Positions 16,438 to 24,925 are shown, counted from the first letter of the stretch. The stretch: DNA of 64,000 nt from an uncultured Dermabacter sp. (GCA_947252755.1 CAMXWV010000002.1:1-64000); one strand, 5' to 3'. Translations and numbers: made by a program. Notes: generated by a model not told the origin, from the sequence alone.

Positions 16438-17397
16438 TCAGCCGGCAAGGGACTGAAGGCGCTGCATCCAGCGGTCGCGCACATCCTCCGGGGCCTGCAC
16501 CATCTGCAGGCCCTGGTCATGCACGTCCGGACGGTACGGCGTGAGCCGGCCGTTGTTGGAGATCAGCGGGTCGGGCGTGGTGTCCGTGGCGAGCAGGCGC
16601 GCCGTGCCGAGGCCACACGCGTACGGCAGCTCCGGCAGAGACGCCGCGAGCGCGAGGCCCATGGCGATGCCCACGGATGATTCGAGGGCGCTGGAGACCA
16701 CCACTGGGCGGTCCGCGTCTTCGGCGAGCTGCAGGCAACGGGTGATGCCGCCCAGCGGCTGCACTTTGAACACGAGGATGTCCGCAGCGTCCTGCTTCAC
16801 CACCTCGAGCGGGTCCTCTGCCAGGCGCACTGATTCGTCTGCGGCGATCGGCACGTCCACCCGGGAGCGGATCCAGGCGAGGTCCGCGATGGTCTTGCCA
16901 GGCTGCTCTACGTACTCGAGGCCGCCGGCGGCCTTATCCAGCTGCGGGATGCGTTTGACTGCTTCGGCTTTGCCCCAGCCGCCGTTCACATCGATCCGGA
17001 TCTTCGCCTCGGGGCCGAGCGCGTCCCGCACTGCTTCCAGACGCGCCTGGTCCTCCTTGTGCGTGGAGGCTTTGTCCGCCACTTTGACCTTTGCAGTGGC
17101 GGAGCCGAAGGAGCGGGCGATGCGGTGCGCCTCATCCGGGCCCACAACAGGCACGGTTGCGTTGATCGGGATGTCGAAGCGGTTCATCTTCGGGAAGTCC
17201 TGGCGGGCGGCTTCGAGAGCGGCGTCCAGCCATGGCTTGCACTGCTCGTCGCTGTAGTCCCAGAAGGGGGAGAATTCGGCCCAGCCGGCCTCACCGTGCA
17301 GGAGCACGCCTTCGCGCACGTCGAGATCACGGAACCGCGTGGTCAGCGGGATCCGGTAGACCTCGATCCGATCGATGCCGGGGAACAAGGTAGACAT
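16438..17397 (-). CDS. menC: o-Succinylbenzoate synthase
   Basis: Enolase-superfamily dehydratase making o-succinylbenzoate from SHCHC. 319 residues. The catalytic lysines are K103 and K105 (AKVKV) and K211 (FKVQPLGG); the Mg ligands are D136 (RIDVNGGW), E164 (YVEQP) and D187 (AADES). It is followed at one base by menD. The ATG has no well-spaced ribosome site, but TACCCT sits 7 bases upstream, so it may be leaderless. Confidence 0.95.
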   Translation of the reverse strand: MSTLFPGIDRIEVYRIPLTTRFRDLDVREGVLLHGEAGWAEFSPFWDYSDEQCKPWLDAALEAARQDFPKMNRFDIPINATVPVVGPDEAHRIARSFGSATAKVKVADKASTHKEDQARLEAVRDALGPEAKIRIDVNGGWGKAEAVKRIPQLDKAAGGLEYVEQPGKTIADLAWIRSRVDVPIAADESVRLAEDPLEVVKQDAADILVFKVQPLGGITRCLQLAEDADRPVVVSSALESSVGIAMGLALAASLPELPYACGLGTARLLATDTTPDPLISNNGRLTPYRPDVHDQGLQMVQAPEDVRDRWMQRLQSLAG

Positions 17398-17404
17398 GCC
17401 CTCA

Positions 17405-17414
17405 AGGGTACGCT
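17405..17414. promoter_or_regulatory. Overlapping divergent -10 boxes, menC and ATL gene
   Basis: On the minus strand TACCCT (17410-17405) is 7 bases before menC ATG 17397. On the plus strand TACGCT (17409-17414) is 6 bases before GTG 17421. The two hexamers share two bases, so RNA polymerase probably cannot open both at once. Confidence 0.5.
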
Positions 17415-17420
17415 CTATCT

Positions 17421-18086
17421 GTGGATAAAGAGTTCCGGGCCGAGATGATTGTGAGACTCGTGGAACTCATTCCGCCCGGGAGCGCCGTCAGCTACGGGGA
17501 CATCGCCTCAATCACCGCACGCACTCCGTACCCGGTGGGACCGCGTCAGGTGGGCCGCGCCCTGGCTGGACTCGGATCTGCTGACCCGTCCGCGCCCGTG
17601 CCGTGGTGGCGAGTCACGAATGTGCGCGGGGAGCTGCCGGCTCACCTGCTGCCGGCGGCACGGGAACACTGGGCGGCGGAGGGAATGGGCACGCTGCCCG
17701 GACGCGTCGGACGGGGTGGTTCGGGGCGCCAGATGCGCAGCGCGGAGTCCGAGAGCCCCCGTCACGGCGCTGACTCCGAACTCTCCCCGCGCGGTGCTAG
17801 CTCCGAGCAACCGGCAGACGTCCAGAGTTCCGCGCTCTCCCCGCCCGGTGCTAGCTCCGAGCTCTCCCCGCGCCGCGCCGGTTCCGAGCACCCTGCGCAC
17901 GGGCAGCGTTCCGCCCCTTCACAGCGACGCCTGGATCTGCGCACTCATCGAGCTGACCTCACCGCTCTTGCCGACGCATTCCAGCCAGTCCTCGAGCAGC
18001 TTCTCGCCGAGGATGCAGCGTTGCGCCACGCGCCTGACTCGCCTGACTCGCCCTGCCACGCGCCTGACTCACCCGGCCACCCATGA
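17421..18086 (+). CDS. Alkyltransferase-like (ATL/MGMT-type) DNA-binding protein with long tail
   Basis: Residues 1-100 match the C-terminal DNA-binding domain of O6-methylguanine-DNA methyltransferases (SYGDIA, GPRQVGRAL). The active-site PCHRV is replaced by P61-W-W-R-V65. With no acceptor cysteine it cannot transfer alkyl groups and would mark O6-alkylguanine for excision repair, as ATL proteins do. Unlike most ATLs of about 100 residues, it continues to 221 residues with repeats resembling SPRGASSE, a short charged helix (LRTHRADLTALADAF) and a PDSP repeat. GTG start, probably leaderless. Confidence 0.75.
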   Translation: MDKEFRAEMIVRLVELIPPGSAVSYGDIASITARTPYPVGPRQVGRALAGLGSADPSAPVPWWRVTNVRGELPAHLLPAAREHWAAEGMGTLPGRVGRGGSGRQMRSAESESPRHGADSELSPRGASSEQPADVQSSALSPPGASSELSPRRAGSEHPAHGQRSAPSQRRLDLRTHRADLTALADAFQPVLEQLLAEDAALRHAPDSPDSPCHAPDSPGHP

Positions 18087-18138
18087 GTGATACGTGGTCC
18101 ACCGAAAAGGGGTCTCAACGGTGGAAGGAGTATCACTC
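18085..18138 (+). terminator. Long two-part stem-loop between ATL gene and menB
   Basis: GAGTGATAC (18085-18093) pairs with GTATCACTC (18130-18138). Inside it CCACCG (18099-18104) pairs with CGGTGG (18119-18124), with a 5x5 internal loop. It starts within the ATL stop codon. It could end the ATL transcript or act on menB, whose start is 30 bases downstream; there is no U-run. Confidence 0.6.
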
Positions 18139-18156
18139 GTGGTTCAGGCGGGCGGA

Positions 18157-18162
18157 TAGGCT
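18157..18162 (+). promoter_or_regulatory. Leaderless -10 box of menB
   Basis: TAGGCT lies 6 bases before ATG 18169, with no ribosome site. Confidence 0.5.
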
Positions 18163-18168
18163 GAGCGC

Positions 18169-19206
18169 ATGACATCTCAGCACCCCGCTTCCCCCGGCCA
18201 GCACCCCGAGGCTGCCCCCGACCAACTCCCCAAGGCTTCCCCCGGCCAGCATCCTGAGTCCGTATCGCCCACGTTCGATCCGGCCCGCTGGCGTGACATT
18301 CCGCCGGCCGAGCTCGGGGCCGACGCATTCACGGACATCACCTACCACCGCGCGGTTGAACGAGACCAGTCCGGCACCATCACCCGGGACCTCAACGCGG
18401 TGAGGATCGCGTTCAACCGGCCGGAGGTGCGCAACGCATTTCGACCGCACACCGTGGATGAGCTGTATCGGGCGTTCGACCATGCGCGGCTGGATCCCGG
18501 AGTGGGCGTCATCATCCTCACCGGCAACGGCCCCGCCCCGAAGGATGGTGTGTGGTCCTTCTGTTCGGGTGGTGACCAGCGGATCCGTGGCCGCTCCGGC
18601 TATCAGTACGCCGACGGTGACACGGCTGACACGGTGCGCGCGGGTGGCGCTGGCCGGCTGCACATCCTGGAGGTGCAGCGCCTGATCCGCACCATGGGCA
18701 AAGTGGTGATCGCAGCGGTGAACGGCTGGGCTGCTGGCGGCGGTCACTCGCTGCACGTGGTGTCGGACCTGTCGATCGCCTCCCGGGAGCATGCACGGTT
18801 CAAGCAGACGGACGCGAACGTGGGCAGCTTCGATGGCGGCTACGGTTCCGCGTACCTGGCGAAGCAGGTGGGCCAGAAGCGTGCCCGGGAGATCTTCTTC
18901 CTGGCCGAAGAGTACTCTGCGCAGGATGCGTACGAATGGGGTGCGGTGAACCGCGTGGTGGACCATGCGGATCTGGAGGATGAGGCGCTGCGGATGGCCG
19001 CCGTGATCGCGTCGAAGTCCCCGCAGGCCATTCGCATGCTGAAGTTCGCGTTCAATCTTGCTGATGACGGTCTGATGGGGCAGCAGGTGTTCGCTGGGGA
19101 AGCCACCCGACTTGCCTATATGACGGATGAGGCCGTGGAGGGGCGCGACGCGTTCCTTCAGAAACGGGATCCGGACTGGTCGCAGTTTCCGCATCCGCAG
19201 GGTTGA
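18169..19206 (+). CDS. menB: 1,4-Dihydroxy-2-naphthoyl-CoA synthase
   Basis: A crotonase-fold enzyme closing the naphthoate ring from o-succinylbenzoyl-CoA. 345 residues, including an N-terminal extension of about 50 residues with imperfect ASPGQHPE repeats not expected in the family. Core motifs: FNRPEVRNAFRP, SFCSGGDQRIRGRSGY, AAVNGWAAGGGHSLHV, and the C-terminal MTDEAVEGRDAFLQKRDPDWSQFP. Its stop overlaps the upstream TTG of menE, so menB-menE are coupled. Confidence 0.96.
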   Translation: MTSQHPASPGQHPEAAPDQLPKASPGQHPESVSPTFDPARWRDIPPAELGADAFTDITYHRAVERDQSGTITRDLNAVRIAFNRPEVRNAFRPHTVDELYRAFDHARLDPGVGVIILTGNGPAPKDGVWSFCSGGDQRIRGRSGYQYADGDTADTVRAGGAGRLHILEVQRLIRTMGKVVIAAVNGWAAGGGHSLHVVSDLSIASREHARFKQTDANVGSFDGGYGSAYLAKQVGQKRAREIFFLAEEYSAQDAYEWGAVNRVVDHADLEDEALRMAAVIASKSPQAIRMLKFAFNLADDGLMGQQVFAGEATRLAYMTDEAVEGRDAFLQKRDPDWSQFPHPQG

Positions 19207-19208
19207 GC

Positions 19209-20657
19209 ATGTCCGCTGCTTGGCCACTTCCCGTGTGCACACCGGGCCCGTTCGACGGCTCACGCGAATCGTTCGGCCGCCATGTGGAGGCGCTGGGCCG
19301 CATGATGGCCGGCGATGGGTGCTTCTGGTCTGCGCCGTTCGCACCGCCGCCGCTGCCCAACAAGTTCCCGATTGCGCTCGTGGTCCCCACGTCTGGTTCA
19401 ACCGGCACGCCGAAAGCGGTGGCGCACACGCTCGGGAGCGTGCACGCGTCGCAGGATGCGACGGCGCGGGCGCTGGGCGGGCATGGGGCGTGGCTGCCGT
19501 TTCTGCCGCCCACTCATATCGCCGGGATTCAGGTGGTGGCGCGGGCGCTGCGAACCCAGCAGCTGCTCGACCATGCCGGTAGTGGCGGCTCACCAGCGAG
19601 CGTACTGGGGCCGTTCCCCCGCCTGGCTGATTCCTTCACGCCCCGCACGGTTCTGAGCGCGCTCGACTCGTGGGATATACCTGAGCTGCCGCTGTTCACC
19701 TCGTTCGTGCCCACTCAGCTGCGGCGTCTGCTCTCCCCCGAGCGTGGATCTGTGGATCCGGCGATGGTTGCGGCGCTGCAGCGCTTCGACGCGATCCTGG
19801 TGGGCGGCGCCGCTACACCCGCACCACTCCTTGACCAAGCCCGTGACCTGGGTATTCGCCTGGTCACCACGTATGGGTCGAGCGAAACCGCCGGCGGCTG
19901 CGTCTACAACGGACAGCCCGTGCCCGGAGTGAGGCTCTCGCTGACGTCCAAAGGCGTGCTGCAGGTTGATGCGCCCAGCGTGGCTCTCGGCTACCTCTCC
20001 CCCAGTGGTGAGCTGACCGCATTCCCGACCGCGCCCACGCCCACGCCCGCGCCTGGGCACGGCGGCACACCGGGCAACACCGGAGCGAACGGACACCAGA
20101 GCGTGGGCCGGAGCGAGCAGAGTGGCACCGGCGCGCGTCGCTTCGTGACCAGCGACCTCGCCGAACTCATTCCGCAGCGGGCAGATGATCCAAGTCGCGG
20201 GTCGCACTCAGTCCCGCAGCAGACCGCGCACGGGAATGCAGTGTCGCTACGCATTCTGGGGCGGGCGGATCATGTGATCAACACCGGCGGCATGAAGGTG
20301 AACCCGCTCCAGGTGGAGGCCGCGATCCTGACCGATCCGCGAATCGCTGCTGCCCTGATAGTGGGGGTGCCGGATGACCAGTGGGGCGAGCGCGTGGAGG
20401 CACTGGTGGTGCCGGCGTCCGCAGGAAAGCCGGCGACGGAGGGAGACCGGGTAACGGAGGGAGAGCTGAGCGCTGTGAAGGCCAGCGCGGGCCGGGAGGA
20501 TCTGCGCGCAGCAGTGGAATGCGCCATCACCGCGTGCGGGCTCCCCAGGCAATGCGTCCCAAAGATCACGCACTTGGTGAGCAGCCTCCCGCTGCTTGCA
20601 CCCGGTAAGGTGGACCGGGCTGCCGCGCGGGTGATCGCGCAGCAGAACAGCACGTGA
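19209..20657 (+). CDS. menE: o-Succinylbenzoate-CoA ligase
   Basis: Adenylate-forming enzyme that activates o-succinylbenzoate for MenB. 482 residues from ATG 19209 (TTG 19203 is an alternative that overlaps the menB stop). The P-loop PTSGSTGTPK is at 60-69, followed by TTYGSSETAGG and the hinge/C-terminal RADHVINTGGMKVNPLQVE. Insertions rich in Pro, Thr, Gly and Ser around 275-310 look like a disordered loop. The invariant C-terminal lysine lies in APGKVDR. Confidence 0.93.
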   Translation: MSAAWPLPVCTPGPFDGSRESFGRHVEALGRMMAGDGCFWSAPFAPPPLPNKFPIALVVPTSGSTGTPKAVAHTLGSVHASQDATARALGGHGAWLPFLPPTHIAGIQVVARALRTQQLLDHAGSGGSPASVLGPFPRLADSFTPRTVLSALDSWDIPELPLFTSFVPTQLRRLLSPERGSVDPAMVAALQRFDAILVGGAATPAPLLDQARDLGIRLVTTYGSSETAGGCVYNGQPVPGVRLSLTSKGVLQVDAPSVALGYLSPSGELTAFPTAPTPTPAPGHGGTPGNTGANGHQSVGRSEQSGTGARRFVTSDLAELIPQRADDPSRGSHSVPQQTAHGNAVSLRILGRADHVINTGGMKVNPLQVEAAILTDPRIAAALIVGVPDDQWGERVEALVVPASAGKPATEGDRVTEGELSAVKASAGREDLRAAVECAITACGLPRQCVPKITHLVSSLPLLAPGKVDRAAARVIAQQNST

Positions 20658-20693
20658 ACCCCACACGAGTGAGCAGCATGCAGCGGAGGTGCA

Positions 20694-21590
20694 GTGGCAA
20701 CGGTCAGCCAGTGGATTGAGGGTGCCCGCCCCCGAACCCTTCCCGCCGCCTTCGCGCCCGTTGCTGCCGGTGTGGGCCTCAGCCTTCATCACGCGGGGTT
20801 CCTCGGCGCCACTACGATCATCCGGGGGCTGCTCGCGCTCGGGCTCGCGCTTGCCCTGCAGATCGGCGTGAACTACGCGAATGACTACTCCGACGGCATC
20901 CGCGGCACTGACGATGAACGCGTAGGCCCCTTCCGCCTCACCGGCTCCGGCGCCGCACCTGCCGCCACGGTCAAGCGCGCCGCATTCCTCTGCTTCGGCG
21001 TCGGCTCCCTGTTCGGCGTCATCCTGATCGTGCTCGCGGGCGCGTGGTGGATGCTGGCTGTTGGCGTGGCATGCGTGCTCGCCGCCTGGTTCTACACCGG
21101 TGGGAAGAAGCCCTACGGGTACCTGGGATTGGGCGAGGTCATGGTGTTCATCTTCTTCGGCCTGGTGGCCGTGATGGGTACGAGCTACCTGATCACAGGG
21201 CGCGTCGGGTGGGAGGATGTGCTGGTGGCGTCCGCAATCGGTCTGCTCGCCTGCGCGGTGATGCTCACGAATAATCTGCGCGATCTGCCCACGGATGCGG
21301 AGGCCGGCAAACGCACCATCGCTGTTCGGCTTGGCGATTCCCGCACTCGCCTGCTTTATGCGGCCACCCTGACCGCGCCGTTCATTCTGCTGCTGCCGGT
21401 TGTGTTCGTCTCCCCCGGTGTGGGGCTTGCGTTCCTTGCCGTGCCGCTGGCAGTGCCGCCGGTGCGCACCGTTGCGGTCCGACGCGCTCACGGTCGAGAT
21501 CTGATTGCGGTGCTCGGTCAGACCGGTCGGCTTGAGCTCGCCGTGGGGGTGCTGCTGCTAGCGGGATTCGCGCTGTCCCTCGCGCTCTGA
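20694..21590 (+). CDS. menA: 1,4-Dihydroxy-2-naphthoate polyprenyltransferase
   Basis: An integral membrane UbiA-family prenyltransferase that attaches the isoprenoid tail to DHNA. 298 residues with about nine transmembrane segments. The first Asp-rich motif is NYANDYSDGIRGTDDERVG and the second NNLRDLPTDAEAGKRT. GTG 20694 has GGAGGTG upstream. Its 3' end overlaps the convergent DUF4229 gene by 33 bases. Confidence 0.95.
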   Translation: MATVSQWIEGARPRTLPAAFAPVAAGVGLSLHHAGFLGATTIIRGLLALGLALALQIGVNYANDYSDGIRGTDDERVGPFRLTGSGAAPAATVKRAAFLCFGVGSLFGVILIVLAGAWWMLAVGVACVLAAWFYTGGKKPYGYLGLGEVMVFIFFGLVAVMGTSYLITGRVGWEDVLVASAIGLLACAVMLTNNLRDLPTDAEAGKRTIAVRLGDSRTRLLYAATLTAPFILLLPVVFVSPGVGLAFLAVPLAVPPVRTVAVRRAHGRDLIAVLGQTGRLELAVGVLLLAGFALSLAL

Positions 21591-21941
21591 CTCCGAGTCG
21601 TCCTCGTCGGCAGCATCGGGCGCAGAATCGTCATCCGCTTCATCGCTTGAGGCGTCATCGTCCTTTGCGTCAAGCAGAGCGTCCTCTTCGTCTGCGTCCG
21701 CTTCGCTGGCGGAGCGGGCACGGGCGCGCCTCTCCTGGCGCTTCTCATTCTTCTGTTCAAGGGTTTCTGCGAGCGCCTGACGCTGCTGGCCGAGCAGCGG
21801 AATCGAGATCAGCATGGCGATGACAGCCGCAAGGATGCCAGTCCAGAACCACGCGGCGTCCGGTATCAGCAGGGTCAGCAGAAACCACACCACTGCGAAG
21901 ATTGCAAGGCGGAGAGCGGAGAAGAGCAGGGCGGAGCGCAT
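21558..21941 (-). CDS. DUF4229 small membrane protein
   Basis: 127 residues. Two hydrophobic segments (about 4-26 and 30-50) are followed by a basic Gln/Arg/Lys stretch and a very acidic C-terminal half. This resembles the actinobacterial DUF4229 family found beside menA. ATG 21941 has TACCCT 6 bases upstream, so it is probably leaderless. Longer frames upstream overlap the divergent gene and are rejected. Confidence 0.75.
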   Translation of the reverse strand: MRSALLFSALRLAIFAVVWFLLTLLIPDAAWFWTGILAAVIAMLISIPLLGQQRQALAETLEQKNEKRQERRARARSASEADADEEDALLDAKDDDASSDEADDDSAPDAADEDDSESEREGQRESR

Positions 21942-21947
21942 GCCACC

Positions 21948-21953
21948 AGGGTA
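21948..21953 (-). promoter_or_regulatory. Leaderless -10 box of DUF4229 gene
   Basis: TACCCT on the minus strand, 6 bases before ATG 21941. Confidence 0.5.
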
Positions 21954-22000
21954 ACGCCAGGGACCCTGCACCCTGCCCGCCACGCAGCCGGCCGCCCGCC

Positions 22001-22006
22001 TACAAT
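22001..22006 (+). promoter_or_regulatory. Leaderless -10 box of the PLD-N protein gene
   Basis: TACAAT, one base from consensus TATAAT, lies 6 bases before ATG 22013. This is the clearest leaderless promoter in the window. Confidence 0.7.
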
Positions 22007-22012
22007 CGGAGT

Positions 22013-22495
22013 ATGCCCCGCTTCGTTCTTGCGCTCGCCACGGTTGCGCTGTCCGTCTACGCCATTGTGGACTGTGTGACCACCCCCTCCTCCCGCATGA
22101 ATCACCTTCCCAAACCGGTTTGGCTGCTGCTGGTGATCGTGCTGCCGATTGCGGGGCCGGTGGCGTGGCTGGTGCTCGGCAAGAACCGTTCTGAACCGGG
22201 CAGGCGCGTCGGCATTGCGGCGGGCGAGCGGTCGGGACCCGGAGCATCCGGGCGCGCGCACCCGACGCGCCCCATAGCGCCGGATGATGATGCTGAGTTC
22301 CTTGCGCAGCTGGAGCGGGATATCCGGCGCGAGCGGATCCACAAAGAACGCGAACAGCGCAAACACGACGACCAGCGGGAGGCGTCAGAGCGTCGCGACC
22401 GGAAGGGGAAGTCTTCTGATGCACCGGAAGATGCGGACGGACCACAGGATCCGAAGCGCCCGCTGGACCCGCCGGAGGAGCCGCCCGCCGGCTAG
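22013..22495 (+). CDS. PLD nuclease N-terminal (PLDc_N) domain membrane protein
   Basis: 160 residues. Two transmembrane helices (about 3-22 and 36-56) frame an HLPKPVWLLLVIVLPIAGPVAWLVLGK segment typical of PLDc_N proteins, which despite the name have no nuclease site. The remaining 100 residues are soluble and charged, with an EREQRKHDDQREASERRDRK helix. Function unknown. It lies downstream of the menA region and divergent from DUF4229. Confidence 0.75.
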   Translation: MPRFVLALATVALSVYAIVDCVTTPSSRMNHLPKPVWLLLVIVLPIAGPVAWLVLGKNRSEPGRRVGIAAGERSGPGASGRAHPTRPIAPDDDAEFLAQLERDIRRERIHKEREQRKHDDQREASERRDRKGKSSDAPEDADGPQDPKRPLDPPEEPPAG

Positions 22496-22592
22496 CGCAA
22501 CGCCCAGGCCCCTCCGAGCCGTCATCCCTAGGCTTTCAGGGGTAGGAAATATTTGAGCCCCCCCCTGTCGTCTGAACCCCTGGAGGAAATCC

Positions 22593-23006
22593 ATGTCTGC
22601 TCTGCTTCGTGCCGCTGGCCGCACCGCTCTTTCCGCCGTGTTCATCACTGGCGGCCTTAAAACGTTCAAGGCCGCGGATCAGATGGCCCCCGTGTTCGAG
22701 AACACAATCACGTCCTGGGGTCTCGGCTCCCTGCAGGAGCGGGCGGGCGGGGCGGAGAATCTCATCAAGGCCAGTTCCGGCACCATGGTGGGCGGCGGAA
22801 CTCTGCTCGCACTCGGTCTCACGCCGCGACTCGCCTCCACCGCGCTGCTGGGCGCGCTGATCCCCACCACGCTCGCAGGCCACGCGTTCTGGGAGAAGGA
22901 CGGCGAGGAGGCGAAGAAGGAGCAGATCCAGTTCCTGAAGAACCTGGCGCTCGCCGGGGGTCTGCTCTCCATTATGGGCACCCCTCGCTCACGTTCCACG
23001 AAGTGA
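22593..23006 (+). CDS. DoxX-family membrane protein
   Basis: 137 residues with four hydrophobic segments. The N-terminal block LSAVFITGGLKTF and the central LALGLTPRLAS and HAFWEKDGEEA segments match the DoxX family, some members of which act in redox or oxidative-stress protection. GGAGG precedes the ATG by 7 bases. Confidence 0.85.
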   Translation: MSALLRAAGRTALSAVFITGGLKTFKAADQMAPVFENTITSWGLGSLQERAGGAENLIKASSGTMVGGGTLLALGLTPRLASTALLGALIPTTLAGHAFWEKDGEEAKKEQIQFLKNLALAGGLLSIMGTPRSRSTK

Positions 23007-23040
23007 CCCCAGCCACTCCATGCGCGAACCAGCTCTGGCG

Positions 23041-23078
23041 CATGGGCAGTGCATGGGGACTTGTTCCCCATGGGCAGT
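23041..23078. promoter_or_regulatory. Palindrome flanked by CATGGGCAGT repeats
   Basis: CATGGGGA (23052-23059) and TCCCCATG (23065-23072) form an 8-bp inverted repeat with a 5-base loop. CATGGGCAGT occurs at 23041 and again at 23069. This could be the DoxX terminator or an operator for the DUF805 gene, whose likely -35 TTGGAA (23078-23083) and -10 TACTGT (23103-23108) follow directly. Confidence 0.5.
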
Positions 23079-23152
23079 TGGAAACGCACTCGGGCTTAGG
23101 GCTACTGTGAAGCAGATATCCCACACCGTTCCCCAGTGAAAGGTCATGTTTC

Positions 23153-23608
23153 ATGTCTGCACCCTCAACCGGCCCGGTCCCGCTGAGCGAGCCCCTGTAC
23201 GGCGCAAGCTTCACGGAGGCGTGCACGCGCTTCTGGAAGAAGTTCGCCACATTCAACGGCCGTGCTTCGCGCTCCGAGTTCTGGTGGGCGCAGCTGATGG
23301 TCGCCCTTCTCATCATGATCCCGTCCACCATCATGATCGTGCTCGCGGTCATCGGCACAAACCAGGTTGCTCAGGGCGGTGACCCCAGCGCCGTGATCAG
23401 CCTGCTGGTCCTCCTTCTGGCAGTGATCACCGCGCTGATCGGCCTCGCCATCATCGTGCCGCAACTGGCGCTCACGTGGCGGCGTGTCGAAGACGCCGGC
23501 TTCCCCGGGGCACTCGCGCTGCTGACCGTGGTGGGCCTTGGCATCATCCCCACAGTTATTGCCTTCCTCCCGACCAAGCCGGCCGGCGCAGGCTACAACC
23601 AGCAGTGA
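23153..23608 (+). CDS. DUF805 membrane protein
   Basis: 151 residues. The N-terminal FNGRASRSEFWWAQL motif and the RRVEDAGFPG motif are the two DUF805 signatures; four hydrophobic helices make up the rest. Function unknown, though family members often accompany envelope genes. A TACTGT -10 box lies about 40 bases before the start. Confidence 0.9.
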   Translation: MSAPSTGPVPLSEPLYGASFTEACTRFWKKFATFNGRASRSEFWWAQLMVALLIMIPSTIMIVLAVIGTNQVAQGGDPSAVISLLVLLLAVITALIGLAIIVPQLALTWRRVEDAGFPGALALLTVVGLGIIPTVIAFLPTKPAGAGYNQQ

Positions 23609-23632
23609 CCGGCACCCGCTGATCTCACTTCT

Positions 23633-23671
23633 GAAAGCGCGCTCCCCTCATCCAAGGGCGAGCGCGCTTTC
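23633..23671. terminator. Bidirectional rho-independent terminator
   Basis: GAAAGCGCGCTC (23633-23644) pairs exactly with 23660-23671, and CCCT/AGGG extends the stem toward the loop. It serves the convergent DUF805 and fructosamine-kinase genes; the stop codon of the latter is inside the hairpin. Confidence 0.85.
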
Positions 23672-24430
23672 TGCTGCACGCACAGTCTGCCCGCGATAGG
23701 AACCGCCGAACAGCACCACATGAAGCAGCAGCAGGTGCAGCTGGTGCAAGCCGATCCTGCTCCGCCACGTTTCCGCCAACGGATGCACGCTCTGATAGCC
23801 CGCCACGATGTGCTCACCGTGCGGCGCACCGAACAGGTGCAGAGCGGCCAGATCGTCCAACGGGTGCCCGCCGTAAGGGGTCGGGTCAATCAACACCCCG
23901 CCGGCCGCAGTCCACATCACGTTTCCAGCCCACAGGTCCCCATGTACACGGGCTGGCAGCTCGCCATCATCGTCGAAAACGCCGGCGCGCAACCGGTCGC
24001 ACACAGCGTCAACCTCCGGGATTCGGGCTTTTTCGTTGAGCGGTGCGAGCCGCAAGTCCGCCCACATCTCGCCCCAGCTGGAGAACTCACCGGGGGTTGC
24101 GAGCGGCAGCGGCAGCTGATCCCCCGCGGGGCCCTGCAGACCGTGCCCTTCCCAGCCGTCCGGTCCCACTCCCCAGCCGGGAGCGCCCGCTGCATGGGTG
24201 CGGGCCAGGGCCGCGCCGAAGGCGAACGCGTCGGCCTCAGACGGGCTCACCTGATCCAGGTGTTCCAGCACCAGCTCATCACGATCAGCGCGGATGATCT
24301 CCACTACCGGCGCCCCGCCGCCCCCGCTGCCGTCTCGGCCGCGTGCGGCATCAGCGAGCCAGCGCAAACCTGCTGCTTCCCACTGCACTGCCTCCGGCCG
24401 ACCGGATTTGCGAAATGAGCGTGCACTCAT
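23648..24430 (-). CDS. Fructosamine kinase-family protein
   Basis: 260 residues with the aminoglycoside-phosphotransferase-like fold. The catalytic loop is HGDLWAGNVMW and the metal site LIDPTPYGGHPLDDLA. The family phosphorylates ketosamines so that glycated amines or proteins can be repaired. The N-terminal ATP-binding part is shorter than in FN3K, so the substrate is uncertain. AAAGGAG precedes the ATG at 24430. Divergent from the CMD gene. Confidence 0.85.
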   Translation of the reverse strand: MSARSFRKSGRPEAVQWEAAGLRWLADAARGRDGSGGGGAPVVEIIRADRDELVLEHLDQVSPSEADAFAFGAALARTHAAGAPGWGVGPDGWEGHGLQGPAGDQLPLPLATPGEFSSWGEMWADLRLAPLNEKARIPEVDAVCDRLRAGVFDDDGELPARVHGDLWAGNVMWTAAGGVLIDPTPYGGHPLDDLAALHLFGAPHGEHIVAGYQSVHPLAETWRSRIGLHQLHLLLLHVVLFGGSYRGQTVRAAESALALG

Positions 24431-24553
24431 CAGCGACTCCTTTCAACGCGCGCGTACAGGTCACTATGGTCACACGGACCGCCAGCCGGCTCAGGCTAAC
24501 AACCACGGTGCACCGATAGCCTCAAAGGAGCACCGTCAGCGAAAGGAAGCATC

Positions 24554-24925
24554 ATGGCAGTGAGCATGGACAAGGGCAACGAGTTCGTGGAGCAGACGCA
24601 GTCACCGGAGGGCGCTGCCGCGTGGAAACAGCAGCTGGATCAGTATGCTCCGGGTGCGTCGGACTGGGTGGTGGAAGCCGTGTTCGGCGGCACCTACCAG
24701 CGTGAGGGCCTGGAACTGCGGGACCGGCAGATGCTGAACATGGCGGCACTCGCCGCGATGGGCGGGGTGGAGCCGCAGCTCACCGGGCACATCAGAACAG
24801 CAGTGGACGTGGCCGGGATGAGCCGCAACCAGGTTGCGGAGTGCTTTGTGCATCTCATGCCGTACATCGGCGTGCCGAAGACCCTTGCCGCTATGCGCTG
24901 CGTGCAGGCGGCATTCAGCGACTGA
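24554..24925 (+). CDS. Carboxymuconolactone decarboxylase (CMD) family protein
   Basis: 123 residues, all-helical. The YQREGLELRDRQMLNMAALAAMGG segment and the LTGHIRTAVDVAGMSRNQVAE segment are typical CMD-domain features. There is no CxxC pair, so it is not an AhpD-type peroxidase partner. AGGAAG lies before the ATG. Its 3' end overlaps the convergent ATPase by 11 bases. Confidence 0.85.
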   Translation: MAVSMDKGNEFVEQTQSPEGAAAWKQQLDQYAPGASDWVVEAVFGGTYQREGLELRDRQMLNMAALAAMGGVEPQLTGHIRTAVDVAGMSRNQVAECFVHLMPYIGVPKTLAAMRCVQAAFSD

